Assembly (NCBI RefSeq): GCF_003123685.1
Contig: NZ_QCYJ01000130.1
Location: 1 to 64,000 of the forward strand
DNA: 64,000 nucleotides
Reading direction: 5' to 3'
From: Nocardia aurea
GTDB taxonomy: Bacteria; Actinomycetota; Actinomycetes; Mycobacteriales; Mycobacteriaceae
Both the position numbers and the translations under genes were made by a program. The notes beneath the pieces were generated by a model. The model made no database searches. It had not been told where the DNA came from and saw nothing but the letters and a program-made list of their open reading frames with translations. This document shows, one piece after another, positions 49,197 to 56,683 of the stretch (positions within the stretch are counted from its first letter, which is position 1; each line of letters opens with the position of its first letter).

Positions 49197-49261
49197 AGGG
49201 CACGCGCGCTGACGCGGTCTGTTCGGGGGGCTGCGGTCGAGGACCGGAACTTTGGCGATGA

Positions 49262-49292
49262 GCGGGTTCTCTCGGAAACCGGGAGAACCCGC
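49262..49292. terminator. Intrinsic terminator-like hairpin
   Basis: GCGGGTTCTC (49262-49271) pairs with GAGAACCCGC (49283-49292); the loop contains a further CGG/CCG pair. It lies 66 bp past the coiled-coil gene. Confidence 0.7.
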
Positions 49293-49664
49293 CCTCTCGC
49301 ACGAGGGTACCGGGCTGTGAGCTCGATTTCATCATTTCCCCAGGACTTTTACACCCCCGAAAATCCAACTCTCGGTATGCATTTCACCTGAGAGCAATCT
49401 TTTCGCAAGCGCGAATTTCAGATTACACCCAGCTGGACGCCAAATATAAGGTTGCCAATAAATTGCCTCATAATCCGCGGGAACCCGCCCGGGCCCCTAG
49501 TTCATCGGGATGACACCACCCCCGACGACCACGCTCGAATCCGGCGCGTTCACCACCGCCCGCACGGCCCCGCGCGTTATCGTCGGCGAGCGGCACGCGG
49601 ACAGAGGGCGTCCGGACGCGGCACAGTCAGGTTCATTCCGAAGGTTCGTTCCGAAGGAGTTCCT
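49293..49664. other. Non-coding gap before the 73-residue gene
   Basis: 372 bp that is comparatively AT-rich in its middle, with no supported gene; the longer frame starting at 49452 is not preceded by a ribosome site. It must hold the promoter of the gene at 49665. Confidence 0.4.
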
Positions 49665-49886
49665 ATGACGGTCAACGTGGTGCTCGACAAGGTGCTCGAC
49701 AAGGAATACGAGAACAAATCACTCGCGGAGATCCTGTCCGCCCCGCCGTCGGCCCTGGCGGGTCTCACACCGGAGCACGACAAGGTGCTGGCCGGGTTGA
49801 AGATCAAGACCATCGCCGACCTCGGCGGCAACAAGTACTTCCAGCTCGCCGCCACCCTGGTCGAACTCGCCGACAAGCAGGGCTGA
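49665..49886 (+). CDS. Hypothetical 73-residue protein
   Basis: GAAGGAG lies seven bases before the ATG. The product starts MTVNVVLDKVLDKEYENKSLAEI and contains PPSALAGLTPEHDKVLAGLKIKTIADLGGNKYFQLAATLVELAD, whose repeated G-L-x-x-x-H/I-x-x-I-x-x-L pattern looks like a helix-hairpin-helix-type fold. No function is known to me. It is monocistronic, closed by the palindromic terminator at 49907-49936. Confidence 0.8.
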   Translation: MTVNVVLDKVLDKEYENKSLAEILSAPPSALAGLTPEHDKVLAGLKIKTIADLGGNKYFQLAATLVELADKQG

Positions 49887-49906
49887 GTTCCACCGACGTT
49901 CCACCC

Positions 49907-49936
49907 GACGGGGCCGGATCGCGATCCGGCCCCGTC
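49907..49936. terminator. 30-bp perfect palindrome, bidirectional terminator
   Basis: GACGGGGCCGGATCG followed directly by its exact reverse complement, between the convergent 73-residue gene and rpmF. Confidence 0.8.
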
Positions 49937-49942
49937 GACGGA

Positions 49943-50116
49943 TCACAGGCGATCGACGTCGATCAGACCGAGGCGCACCGCTTTCACCAGACGACGCGGG
50001 ACGCGGTAGGTCACCCCTGCCACGGTCACCTCCACCAGATCGGGCGCGACCGCCTTCCACCGGGCCCGACGACTACGCGTGTTCGAGCGCGACATCCTGC
50101 GCTTCGGGACCGCCAT
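49943..50116 (-). CDS. rpmF: 50S ribosomal protein L32
   Basis: 57 residues, too short for most ORF callers. Start MAVPKRRMSRSNTRSRRARWKA is the L32 signature; GGGGGAGGTG precedes the ATG. The C-terminal half has no CxxC pairs, so it is a zinc-independent form, consistent with the neighbouring Zur-controlled paralogs. It is the last gene of the leftward operon (mrf-like, rpmE2, rpmF), one base after rpmE2. Confidence 0.93.
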   Translation of the reverse strand: MAVPKRRMSRSNTRSRRARWKAVAPDLVEVTVAGVTYRVPRRLVKAVRLGLIDVDRL

Positions 50117-50117
50117 C

Positions 50118-50381
50118 TCACACCTCCCCCGCGCGACGACGCTTGCCGTACCTGCGCTCGAACTTCTCGACTCGCCCCTGGGTGTCGAGCACGCGGTGCG
50201 CGCCGGTCCAGAACGGATGCGAGTCGGCGGTCACATCGACCACGAGCAGCGGATAGGTCGCGCCGTCCTCCCACTCGATGGTCCGCGGGCTCGTCGCGGT
50301 CGACCGGGTGAGGAACCGCTTACCCGTGTTCGCGTCCTCGACGACCACCGGGTGGTAGTCGGGATGGATGCCTTGTTTCAT
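50118..50381 (-). CDS. rpmE2: 50S ribosomal protein L31 type B
   Basis: 87 residues, MKQGIHPDYHPVVVEDANTGKRFLTRSTATS, then DVTADSHPFWTGAHRVLDTQGRVEKFERRYGKRR. The type A CxxC zinc site is absent, identifying the zinc-independent paralog that replaces L31 when zinc is scarce. The ATG overlaps the stop of the CobW-like gene by 4 bases. Confidence 0.96.
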   Translation of the reverse strand: MKQGIHPDYHPVVVEDANTGKRFLTRSTATSPRTIEWEDGATYPLLVVDVTADSHPFWTGAHRVLDTQGRVEKFERRYGKRRRAGEV

Positions 50382-51697
50382 CGTTTCTCTCCGCTCTGTC
50401 GATCGTTCGGCTGTGCCACTTCGACGGGCTCGTCGGTCGCGCACGGATCGGCATGCCATTCCCCGAAGGGGTCGTCCCAGTCGGCCACCCGCTCCGGCGA
50501 CCGTTCGACCAGTCGCAATTCCTCGTCCTCGACCAGCGCCCAGTGCAGTGCGGTCCTGATCTCGACGGGGTCGGCCTCGTGCGCGAGGACGACCAGTGAG
50601 ACGTGGCGGTCGCCGAAACGTTCGTCCCAGCGCAGCGACGCGAGCGCGCGCCTGGCCGGATCGACCTGTTCGATCTCGCTGTCGCTCATCGCGGCGAGCC
50701 AACGTCCGGCATTGCCGACCCGCAGGCCGCCACCCGCCGATTCCAGCCACACCACCTCGTCGGGTTGCGTCGCCAGCCACATCCGCCCGCGCGCGGTGAC
50801 CACGCCGTCGAACAGGACGTCCAGCGCCTCGTGCAGGCGTGCCGGATGGAACGGCCGATCCGCGGCGAATTCGATCAGCGACACCCCGTCCTCGGGAACC
50901 AGCGGCGGCTGACCGCGTAGTAACGGCGCGTGCGCGTCGAAGATCCGCCCGCGCCGCGCGTCCACCGGAATCGAGGACGCCAGCGCCTCGGCGTCGGCGG
51001 GGCCGAAGCGCGAGGGATCGTCGAGCCACCGCACGGGGGCGGTGGGCGCCAGCCTGGACAGCACGGCGCTCATCCGGGCGCGATCGGGCTCGGCGTCGCC
51101 GAATGCCAGCACGGCGTCGGCGAAGTCGACCTGGCCGACGGCCACCTGCGCGACCGTCCTGTCGTCGTCCGCGGTCGCTATGCCGCGTTCGGCCAGCGTG
51201 TCGTCGCCGGTCGCGTCACCGAGCCAGCTCCGCGCGTCCACGCAGGCCAGTACGGCGTCGACGCGCACGTCGCGCCCCGCCGGGCCGTCGACTCGGCCGA
51301 CCACGCCGGTGATCACCACCTCGTCGATCGCCTGACAGATCGCCTCGGCCTCGAAGGCCTGATCCGGTGCGAGCACGATGCGGTCGATCGAATCGCGCGC
51401 GGCCAGGGTCGTGAGCAGCGGCAGCAGATCGCCGCGCAGCGTGCACGAGACGCAGCCGTGGGCCAATTCCAATACCGACGTCACCGATCGCTCGCCGGTG
51501 CGCAGCGTGCGGCGCACCACGCCCTCACGCAACGCACCCAGTTCGTGCCGCACCACCGCCGTGCCCGCCCGCGCCGCAAGCGCGTCGGCGACGCGGCCGG
51601 CCTGGCCGTTCGCCTCGGTCGAAAAGCCCGTGACCAGGACCACCGGCACCCGGCGATCGGGTTCGGGCGGGACCGGGCCGGGATCTGACACAACCAC
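50378..51697 (-). CDS. CobW/COG0523 GTPase-like protein (MRF-like)
   Basis: About 439 residues from the GTG at 51697, which follows AAAGGGG; an upstream TTG (51715) lies inside the Zur box and is less likely. VPVVLVTGFSTEANGQAGRVADAL stands where CobW proteins carry the GxxGxGKT loop, so the P-loop is degenerate. HGCVSCTLRGDLLPLL is the COG0523 CxCC-like metal motif. C-terminal blocks are SLIEFAADRPFHPARLHEALD and WRIF/RIWLAT-like. In mycobacteria the orthologous Zur-regulated protein (MRF) recruits the hibernation factor to zinc-free ribosomes. It is the first gene of the leftward Zur operon. Confidence 0.85.
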   Translation of the reverse strand: MVVSDPGPVPPEPDRRVPVVLVTGFSTEANGQAGRVADALAARAGTAVVRHELGALREGVVRRTLRTGERSVTSVLELAHGCVSCTLRGDLLPLLTTLAARDSIDRIVLAPDQAFEAEAICQAIDEVVITGVVGRVDGPAGRDVRVDAVLACVDARSWLGDATGDDTLAERGIATADDDRTVAQVAVGQVDFADAVLAFGDAEPDRARMSAVLSRLAPTAPVRWLDDPSRFGPADAEALASSIPVDARRGRIFDAHAPLLRGQPPLVPEDGVSLIEFAADRPFHPARLHEALDVLFDGVVTARGRMWLATQPDEVVWLESAGGGLRVGNAGRWLAAMSDSEIEQVDPARRALASLRWDERFGDRHVSLVVLAHEADPVEIRTALHWALVEDEELRLVERSPERVADWDDPFGEWHADPCATDEPVEVAQPNDRQSGEKR

Positions 51698-51710
51698 CGA
51701 AACCCCTTTC

Positions 51711-51725
51711 GACAATGATTTTCAT
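51711..51725 (-). promoter_or_regulatory. Zur box for the leftward operon
   Basis: Minus strand ATGAAAATCATTGTC fits the mycobacterial Zur consensus TGAnAATnATTnTCA, 14-28 bp upstream of the CobW-like start. Zinc-loaded Zur would block transcription. Confidence 0.75.
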
Positions 51726-51765
51726 TTACCGATCGCCGAGAGTACAGTGCGGATCCGACGTTGTC

Positions 51766-51780
51766 GAAAATGATTATCAT
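51766..51780 (+). promoter_or_regulatory. Zur box for the rightward ribosomal operon
   Basis: GAAAATGATTATCAT matches the same consensus on the plus strand, 16-30 bp before rpmB. Two boxes in one divergent spacer predict coordinated derepression under zinc starvation. Confidence 0.8.
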
Positions 51781-51795
51781 CTCGGAGGGAGTCGC

Positions 51796-52032
51796 ATGTC
51801 GGCCCACTGCCAGGTCACCGGACGCAAACCCGGCTTCGGTAAATCCGTGTCGCACTCGCACGTACGGACCAGCCGCCGCTGGAACCCCAACATCCAGCGC
51901 AAGACCTACTACCTGCCCGGCGAAGACCGCCGCGTCACGCTGACCGTCTCCGCGAAGGGCATCAAAACCATCGACCGGGACGGGATCGAGGCCGTCGTCG
52001 CCCGCCTCCGCGCCCGCGGCGACAAGATCTAG
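51796..52032 (+). CDS. rpmB: 50S ribosomal protein L28, zinc-independent form
   Basis: 78 residues from the ATG at 51796 after CGGAGGGAG. MSAHCQVTGRKPGFGKSVSHSHVRTSRRWNPNIQRKTYYLPGEDRRVTLTVSAKGIKTIDRDGIEAV is a full L28. The CxxC of the zinc form is missing (only one Cys). First gene of the rightward Zur operon; rpmG follows after 11 bp. Confidence 0.96.
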   Translation: MSAHCQVTGRKPGFGKSVSHSHVRTSRRWNPNIQRKTYYLPGEDRRVTLTVSAKGIKTIDRDGIEAVVARLRARGDKI

Positions 52033-52043
52033 GAGCACATCCC

Positions 52044-52214
52044 ATGGCATCGAAGTCGACCGATATCCGACCGGTCATCAAGCTGAAGTCCACCGCGGGC
52101 ACCGGCTACACCTACGTCACCCGCAAGAATCGGCGCAACGATCCCGACCGCATGGTGCTGCGGAAATACGACCCCGTGGTACGTAGGCACGTCGACTTCC
52201 GCGAGGAGCGCTGA
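52044..52214 (+). CDS. rpmG: 50S ribosomal protein L33, zinc-independent form
   Basis: 56 residues: MASKSTDIRPVIKLKSTAGTGYTYVTRKNRRNDPDRMVLRKYDPVVRRHV. No CxxC pairs, so the zinc-free paralog. Its stop overlaps the start of rpsN (TGATG). Confidence 0.95.
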   Translation: MASKSTDIRPVIKLKSTAGTGYTYVTRKNRRNDPDRMVLRKYDPVVRRHVDFREER

Positions 52215-52519
52215 TGGCGAAGAAGTCGAAGATCGCCCGCAACGAACAGCGCAAGCGCATCGTCGAGCGCTACGCGATCAGACGCGGCGAACTGAAGGAA
52301 ATCATCCGCGATCCGGCGACATCGCCGGCCGATCGGGCGGTCGCGCAGTCCGCGCTACAACGGCTGCCGCGCGACGCGAGTCCGGTACGATTGCGCAATC
52401 GGGACGCCGCGGACGGACGTCCGCGCGGTCACCTCCGGAAGTTCGGACTCTCCCGTGTACGTGTGCGCGAGATGGCCCACCGAGGCGAGTTGCCCGGTGT
52501 GCACAAGTCGAGTTGGTAG
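52214..52519 (+). CDS. rpsN: 30S ribosomal protein S14, zinc-independent long form
   Basis: 101 residues, the long Cys-free S14 type: MAKKSKIARNEQRKRIVERYAIRRGELKEI, LPRDASPVRLRNRDAADGRPRGHLRKFGLSRVRVREMAHRGELPGVHKSSW. It substitutes for the short zinc-binding S14 in zinc starvation. Coupled to rpmG. Confidence 0.97.
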   Translation: MAKKSKIARNEQRKRIVERYAIRRGELKEIIRDPATSPADRAVAQSALQRLPRDASPVRLRNRDAADGRPRGHLRKFGLSRVRVREMAHRGELPGVHKSSW

Positions 52520-52551
52520 CAACCACCGATCCCGCAGAAGGAATACCTGAT

Positions 52552-52806
52552 ATGGCAGTCAAGCGAGCACCCTCGAAAAAGGTTCGCGCCGAACAGGCCC
52601 GCCGCCCGAAGAAGAACCCGTTGATCGCCGCGGGCATCGAGACGGTCGACTACAAGGACGTGAACCTGCTGCGCACGTTCATCTCCGATCGTGGCAAGAT
52701 CCGCAGCAGGCGGGTGACGGGACTCACACCGCAGCAGCAGCGCCAGGTCGCGGTCGCGGTGAAGAACGCACGCGAGATGGCCCTGCTGCCCTTCACGAGT
52801 AGGTAG
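52552..52806 (+). CDS. rpsR: 30S ribosomal protein S18, second copy
   Basis: 84 residues from the ATG at 52552, set by AGAAGGAA upstream (the frame to 52513 is not used). Contains KKNPLIAAGIETVDYKDVNLLRTFISDRGKIRSRRVTGLTPQQQRQVAVAVKNAREMALLPF, the S18 core, with no Cys. Last gene of the Zur operon, followed by a strong terminator. Confidence 0.96.
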   Translation: MAVKRAPSKKVRAEQARRPKKNPLIAAGIETVDYKDVNLLRTFISDRGKIRSRRVTGLTPQQQRQVAVAVKNAREMALLPFTSR

Positions 52807-52839
52807 TCGAGCACGGGCGCAAGCCCCGGAAAACTTGAC

Positions 52840-52880
52840 GGCGGGAGCCGGGGTCGCACGAGGCCCCGGCTCCCGCCTTT
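52840..52880 (+). terminator. Intrinsic terminator of the Zur ribosomal operon
   Basis: GGCGGGAGCCGGGG (52840-52853) pairs perfectly with 52864-52877 and is followed by TTT. Confidence 0.85.
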
Positions 52881-53262
52881 GTGCGCCACTCACGGCTTCG
52901 CGCCGACCTCTCGCCGCCCGCCCCCCGCGAGGTCGTTCGCACCGCGGAGAGAACCGACAGCTATCTAATTACCCCCGTTCGGGAGTATTCCGCAATGCTG
53001 GTTGAAGATCAAACAATCGACGGATCGCACGTATACGAGCGGCATCGATCCGGCCAATAGTTAATGTACTGCTATCGATCGGCGCACGCGAATTCGAACG
53101 CCGATAATCGAACGATGTCAAGCGCCTATGAAGAAACGTGACCTTCGTCACATGTTGCTGTTATACTGGCGTTATAGCCATGTGATCTGATTCCATAATT
53201 CTGGTCGGGTGATACATTGATGCATACATAATTGACACGTAACACCTCTCGGGGGTGGAACT
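52881..53262. promoter_or_regulatory. Regulatory region upstream of the KAS III/AvrD genes
   Basis: A 380-bp AT-rich region with no gene. GTGA-CCTTCG-TCAC at 53138-53151 fits the CRP/GlxR dyad, and direct repeats GTTATA (53160, 53173) lie just after it, perhaps -10-like elements. CTCTCGGGGGTGGAACT directly precedes the KAS III ATG. Confidence 0.5.
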
Positions 53263-54258
53263 ATGACGGCCTTATCCGCCGGAATGTTGACGATCGGAAC
53301 CTACCGGCCCGATCGAATCGTTTCCAATTCCGAACTCGCACCTGAACTCGGGGTCGATGAAGCTTGGATAACCACGCGGACCGGAATAACTGAAAGAAGA
53401 TTTGCGGGGGGGCATGAAACAGTAATTTCGATGGCGGTACGGGCTGCGCAATCCGCGCTCGATGTCGCCAAACTATCCGCCGGTCAGGTCGATGTCGTCA
53501 TATTGGCGAGTTCCACCCACTTGAATCAGACCCCAGCGGCCGCGCCTATTATCGCCGCCGAGCTGGGATGCGACCGACCCGCCGCGTTCGATATTTCCGC
53601 GGGGTGTTCAGGTTACGCGCACGGCATCGGTCAAGCTGCCGCACTCATCAATTCCGGACAATCCGACACCATTCTCGTGATCGGATCCGAGAAGCTCAGC
53701 AACGTCATAGATCGCAATTCCCGATCGGTCGCCCCCATCTTCGGCGATGGGTCCGGAGCTGCACTGATAACCCGTACCGAGTCCGGACATATCCGCCGGA
53801 CGATCTGGGGAAGCATCGGCGAGCAATCGCATCTGATCCGTCAGGAACCGACCTGGGAACAACAGCGCACCGATCCGGTGGGCACCCCGACCCCCTTCTT
53901 GATGATGGAGGGCACCGAGGTTTTCCGATGGGCCACGACCGCCGTTCCGAAAATAGTTTCCGAAATTGCCGAAGCCGGTGGTATCGCACTTTCCGATATC
54001 GAGGTATTCGTTCCGCATCAGGCAAATCTCCGAATTATCGACGGCGTCGCCCGTAAACTCGGCTGGACGGATGAATCGGTGGTCGTCGCAGATGACGTAC
54101 GGCGAGCCGGAAATACTTCCGCTGCCGCACTTCCGCTCGCCATTGCCGACCTCATTTCTTCCGGTCGCGCAAAGCCGGGACAAATCGCGCTCCAAGTCTC
54201 GTTCGGCGCCGGACTTTCCTACGCGGGCCAAGTTTTCGACCTTCCCAAGGTTGCCTGA
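53263..54258 (+). CDS. Ketoacyl-ACP synthase III (FabH-like)
   Basis: 331 residues. Catalytic Cys in ISAGCSGYAHGIGQAAALI (about 114), His in VFVPHQANLRIID (about 251) and Asn in RRAGNTSAAALPLAIADL (about 285) form the FabH triad, and the end GLSYAGQVF is typical. It condenses an acyl starter with malonyl-ACP to a beta-ketoacyl-ACP. It sits outside any fatty-acid operon and 36 bp before an AvrD-family gene, so it probably supplies a beta-keto acyl chain for a specialised product rather than for membrane lipids. Its codon use is less GC-biased than its neighbours, hinting at acquisition. Confidence 0.93.
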   Translation: MTALSAGMLTIGTYRPDRIVSNSELAPELGVDEAWITTRTGITERRFAGGHETVISMAVRAAQSALDVAKLSAGQVDVVILASSTHLNQTPAAAPIIAAELGCDRPAAFDISAGCSGYAHGIGQAAALINSGQSDTILVIGSEKLSNVIDRNSRSVAPIFGDGSGAALITRTESGHIRRTIWGSIGEQSHLIRQEPTWEQQRTDPVGTPTPFLMMEGTEVFRWATTAVPKIVSEIAEAGGIALSDIEVFVPHQANLRIIDGVARKLGWTDESVVVADDVRRAGNTSAAALPLAIADLISSGRAKPGQIALQVSFGAGLSYAGQVFDLPKVA

Positions 54259-54294
54259 CCGAATAATCGAATTGCTCCTCGAAAGTGTTGTGCG

Positions 54295-55284
54295 ATGACC
54301 GTTACATTCTCCAGCTACGACGAGCCGCTCGGACCCCGGTCCGATCGTTACTTCGGTGAGGGTTACAAGAAAGTAAGTCCCGAACTGTCCGCCCTCGGAA
54401 TCAGCCGGTCGACCGAGACCGGGGCCGAGCATTCCGGACTCGCCAGCCTGACCTACCCCGCGGCCTGGTCACGCAAAGAGCACCGGGAACTGGTTCCCCA
54501 CGTCAGCAGCGTGGACACGATCATGCTCGCGGCCACGCTCTGCGACGCGGCGATCGTCCACACCCGTGATCTGAATCCCGCCGAATCCGCCCGTATGTGG
54601 GTCAGGCACGCGACGGTGCGCGCGGGCGCGCAACCGCACGAGGATCTCGAGCGCATCCCCGTCACCGCGACGATCACGGCCACCGCCGACACCGCCGACG
54701 ACGAGTCGGAGACCACCTTCAAATTCCAGGTCGGCAATCTCGGCGGCACCATGACCGTGGTCCATCCGATCGGAGCGGGCACCTCGACCGTGCCCGGCGT
54801 CGACCGGATCGCCTCTCTCGGCGATATCTTCGGTCCCGCTCCGCACTACTACCTCAACGGCGTGAAGGACCACACGCTGACCGCCACCGACCTCGTCGTG
54901 AGCGCGGACTCGACCAGGATCACCGGTCGCCAGCAGGTCCGCACCGGGATCGAGGGCGGATACGTCGGCGCCGAATCGGCCTACTGGAACTCGGTCTCGC
55001 CGATCGACGCTGTCGTCGGCGCGGCCCAGCTGTCGCAGATCCTGCTCTACGCGATGGATTCGCTCGACCGCACGAGCAGCAACACCCTGTGGATGCGGAA
55101 ACTGGAATTCTTCGCCGACGGTCCGCATCGCCCCTCCGAGGAGACCTTCGACGGCACGGTGGAGATCAAACGCTCGTCGGTCATCGACCGCGGCGGTCAG
55201 CGCTGGCGCAGCGCCGATCTGCTGATCAAGGAGTTCCAGGGCGTGACCGGCTCCTGCCTACTTGCCCATCAACTTCCGGACTGA
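54295..55284 (+). CDS. AvrD-family protein
   Basis: 329 residues. N-terminal SYDEPLGPRSDRYFGEGYKKVSPELSALGI is the AvrD signature; two beta-rich double-hotdog-like halves follow (VSSVDTIMLAATLCDAAI, SPIDAVVGAAQLSQILLYAMDSLDRTSSNTLWMRKLEFF). In Pseudomonas AvrD directs synthesis of syringolides, C-glycosyl lipid elicitors made from a beta-ketoacyl chain and a pentulose. With KAS III just upstream, a related butenolide or syringolide-like signal is plausible here. Its 3' end overlaps the convergent TetR gene by 27 bp. Confidence 0.82.
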   Translation: MTVTFSSYDEPLGPRSDRYFGEGYKKVSPELSALGISRSTETGAEHSGLASLTYPAAWSRKEHRELVPHVSSVDTIMLAATLCDAAIVHTRDLNPAESARMWVRHATVRAGAQPHEDLERIPVTATITATADTADDESETTFKFQVGNLGGTMTVVHPIGAGTSTVPGVDRIASLGDIFGPAPHYYLNGVKDHTLTATDLVVSADSTRITGRQQVRTGIEGGYVGAESAYWNSVSPIDAVVGAAQLSQILLYAMDSLDRTSSNTLWMRKLEFFADGPHRPSEETFDGTVEIKRSSVIDRGGQRWRSADLLIKEFQGVTGSCLLAHQLPD

Positions 55285-55863
55285 GGGGCCGAGGGTATAG
55301 CCGGTGTGCTGGCCCAGCGCGCAGTCGGCGAGCGCCGCGAGGGCGGGTTCCTCCGCGGCGTGCTCCGGCGCGTCCATCGCGAGCAGCGCGTTGAGCAGCA
55401 TGCCATTGGCGATGAACTGCTGCACCTGCTGGGCCGGGCTCCCCGTGCGCTCGACCAGCAGGTGGAACAGGGTGACCAGGCAGCGCCGCGCCGCGGCGGC
55501 GATCTGCGGGTGCGCGGCCGCCGCGCTGAAACCTTGCAGGAGCACGACGAGCACGTCGCGATCCTCGACCAGCCTGCTGTACACCGCGCCGAGACGGTCC
55601 CACACATCCGGCGCGGTGGCCGCTGCCGGATCGTCGAGTTCGGCCGCGAAAGCCGAGATCAGTTCCTCGACCGCCCGATCGAAGACCTCCTGGAAGAGAT
55701 CAGCCTTGCTACCGAACATGCGCACGACATACGGCTGGGACACACCTGCCTCCAGCGCGACCAAATCTGTACTGGTCCCGGCGTAGCCGCCACGAGAGAA
55801 TGCCCGCCCCGCAGCCTCCAGAATCCTTTCGCGGCGCTCGGCCGCGCTCAGTCTGGCCATCAT
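55258..55863 (-). CDS. TetR-family regulator
   Basis: About 201 residues from the ATG at 55863 (or 55860); a TTG at 55896 would overlap the promoter at 55890-55918. HTH: LSAAERRERILEAAGRAFSRGGYAGTSTDLVALEAGVSQPYVVRMFGSKADLFQEVF. The ligand domain is helical (VLVVLLQGFSAAAAHPQIAAAARRCLVTLF). It is divergent from the ATPase/exporter genes and likely represses the exporter until its ligand, possibly the AvrD product, appears. Confidence 0.92.
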   Translation of the reverse strand: MMARLSAAERRERILEAAGRAFSRGGYAGTSTDLVALEAGVSQPYVVRMFGSKADLFQEVFDRAVEELISAFAAELDDPAAATAPDVWDRLGAVYSRLVEDRDVLVVLLQGFSAAAAHPQIAAAARRCLVTLFHLLVERTGSPAQQVQQFIANGMLLNALLAMDAPEHAAEEPALAALADCALGQHTGYTLGPSVRKLMGK

Positions 55864-55889
55864 GTTCTTCAAGTTACCACGCCCAAATA

Positions 55890-55918
55890 TTGACAAGTTA
55901 TCGTTTGATTACTAGATT
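55890..55918 (+). promoter_or_regulatory. Sigma-70-type promoter TTGACA-N17-TAGATT
   Basis: A near-consensus promoter (perfect -35, 17-bp spacer) reads toward the ATPase/exporter genes, with CAAGTTA direct repeats at 55870-55876 and 55894-55900 that could bind the divergent TetR protein. Confidence 0.65.
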
Positions 55919-56013
55919 TCGGCTGACATTGTGAAGCAACTCCGGACGAGTCGTGTCATTCGCACCCTCGGTGAGAGTTCCGCGGAACGATCGCCGCGAT
56001 ACGAGGACACCTG

Positions 56014-56643
56014 ATGAAGGATTCACCCGCGTTACGACTAGCCGTCACCGGTGCCCCGGGCAGTGGGAAGACCGCGGTGTGCACCGCGTTGTCCCTGGCC
56101 ACCGGACTGTCGTTCGCGACCATTTCCGAGCAGCTCGCGAAGCCGGTGGCCGATCGCCGACTGGCCGCGACGGTGGACGCGCCGATGCGCGGTTTCGAGC
56201 AACGGGTGGATTCGGAGGCGAGGCTGGGAACCGGATTCGTCTCCGACGGTTCGGTTCTGCACGAATGGGCTGTCGCGGAGACCCTGCGAAGCACCAGACG
56301 GCTCGGGCACTGGCTGCGCCGGCCGCAGGATCTGCCCTATCGCGTTTTCGAACAGCGTTACCTCGTGGCACACGCGGGCATCGTCGTGCGCCGCGCACGG
56401 ACGACCTACGACGGTTTCGTCCATCTCCGGTCGGACGGTGAAGCGGCCACCGCCGCGGCCGAATCGGAATTTCGCACCGTCATAGATCGGCTCCTGCTCG
56501 ACACTCTGCACGAGACATCGGTCCCCTATCTCGTGACCGGGGGTCCGTTGGAGGAAATCGTCACCCGGGTAGCGGGGATGTTCGAGCTACCACAGGTCAT
56601 TCCCGTCACGGATGCGGTGAACGCCGCGCTCCGAGCCGCTTGA
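56014..56643 (+). CDS. P-loop ATPase/kinase, AAA_28-like (paralog 1)
   Basis: 209 residues. Walker A TGAPGSGKTAVC (residues 12-23). FVSDGSVLHEWAVAE (about 77-91) is shared with the gene at 58977 (FISDGSVVHEWVYG). The final region has VPYLVTGGPLEEIVTRVAGMFELPQVIPV. This pattern belongs to the AAA_28/NadR-kinase-like group that phosphorylates small metabolites. Two paralogs flanking an exporter and a phosphatase suggest roles in modifying or protecting the pathway intermediate. First gene behind the strong promoter. Confidence 0.75.
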   Translation: MKDSPALRLAVTGAPGSGKTAVCTALSLATGLSFATISEQLAKPVADRRLAATVDAPMRGFEQRVDSEARLGTGFVSDGSVLHEWAVAETLRSTRRLGHWLRRPQDLPYRVFEQRYLVAHAGIVVRRARTTYDGFVHLRSDGEAATAAAESEFRTVIDRLLLDTLHETSVPYLVTGGPLEEIVTRVAGMFELPQVIPVTDAVNAALRAA

Positions 56644-56683
56644 CCCCCGACACCGCCGTACTGGAAATCAGAAGGGTAAACCG

